DNA of 5,693 nucleotides from Chloroflexota bacterium (lineage in GTDB: Bacteria; Chloroflexota; Anaerolineae; 4572-78; J111), in NCBI GenBank assembly GCA_003694775.1, contig RFJV01000543.1, positions 1-5,693 on the forward strand. Direction: 5' to 3'. How positions within the stretch are numbered: the first letter of the stretch is position 1; each line of letters opens with the position of its first letter. Below are positions 5,590-5,693 of this stretch, one piece after another. Under the pieces are notes generated by a model. That model ran no database searches. It was given only the letters and a program-made list of their open reading frames with translations, and was not told the origin of the DNA. A program made the position numbers and the translations under genes.

Positions 5590-5613
5590 ATCACCGCCGG
5601 ACATTACAAAAAA

Positions 5614-5634
5614 GTTGAATGTTGAATTTTGAAT
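5614..5634. repeat. Heptamer tandem repeat GTTGAAT
   Basis: GTTGAAT (5614-5620), GTTGAAT (5621-5627) and TTTGAAT (5628-5634) lie in tandem; the next seven bases (GGTAAAT) may be a decayed fourth unit. Confidence 0.65.
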
Positions 5635-5670
5635 GGTAAATTGAAGAGAGGGCATCCACTTTCCCCACCT

Positions 5671-5693
5671 CCCTCATCCCTCATCCCTCATCC
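5671..5693. repeat. Heptamer tandem repeat CCCTCAT, cut by the window end
   Basis: Three exact CCCTCAT units (5671-5677, 5678-5684, 5685-5691) are followed by CC at the window edge, so the tract probably continues. The rest of its length is unknown. Confidence 0.8.

Larger units (their letters stand above)
5526..5693. other. 3' intergenic region with two heptamer repeat tracts
   Basis: After the binding-protein stop there is the terminator, then AT-rich sequence without a credible gene. It holds GTTGAAT-type units (5614-5634) and CCCTCAT units (5671 to the window end). Confidence 0.7.

Noticed and set aside
5362..5655. 97-codon - strand ORF at the right edge
   Set aside because: Overlaps the end of the binding-protein gene, reads through the terminator stem, and has low-complexity composition.
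1..5693. CRISPR array, tRNA, rRNA or insertion sequence
   Set aside because: No spaced direct repeats of CRISPR size, no cloverleaf-like or ribosomal sequence and no transposase fragment were seen; the repeats present are short tandem units or palindromes.

Overview
The window reads as one sensory and transport neighbourhood from a fairly G+C-rich bacterium with more AT-rich spacers. All three convincing genes lie on the + strand: a large membrane sensor histidine kinase (252-3047), its NarL/LuxR-type response regulator (3044-3739, sharing an ATGA with the kinase), and a lipoprotein substrate-binding protein of the branched-chain amino acid/amide ABC transporter class (4167-5525). My best guess for the host is a Chloroflexota (Anaerolineae-like) genome. 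The grounds are the Gln/Pro/Ala/Glu-rich linker after the lipoprotein cysteine, the dCache-GAF-GAF-HisKA_3 kinase type, and short-repeat and palindrome-rich spacers. This is an inference from style; no marker gene is present.

Layout. Bases 1-251 are non-coding: a perfect 28-bp palindrome at the left edge, a second hairpin that competes for its right arm, an octamer repeat (CGTGTATT), a plausible sigma-70-type promoter with duplicated TATACT boxes, and a 5'-UTR hairpin. The kinase and regulator form a two-gene operon closed by a good intrinsic terminator (3765-3791). Bases 3740-4166 are a 427-bp spacer holding that terminator, an operator-like inverted repeat near a TATGAT box, a 32-bp perfect palindrome nested in a 79-bp imperfect inverted repeat, and a strong Shine-Dalgarno sequence with no usual start codon behind it. 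The binding protein follows with its own strong ribosome binding site and is closed by an 11-bp hairpin terminator (5552-5589). The right edge carries two heptamer tracts, GTTGAAT and CCCTCAT.

How the genes may work together. The kinase would sense a small molecule outside the membrane through its Cache domain and cytoplasmic signals through two GAF domains, then phosphorylate the regulator on Asp57. The regulator would bind DNA through its LuxR-type helix-turn-helix. The adjacent binding protein is a natural candidate target, but no regulator site can be proven here. The binding protein is terminated on its own, with no permease or ATPase gene in the window.

I did not find a convincing undescribed system. 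The gene content is conventional. The points most worth a second look are the two related perfect palindromes, the near-perfect 33-bp tandem repeat inside the kinase dimerisation domain, and the stand-alone binding protein beside a sensor operon.
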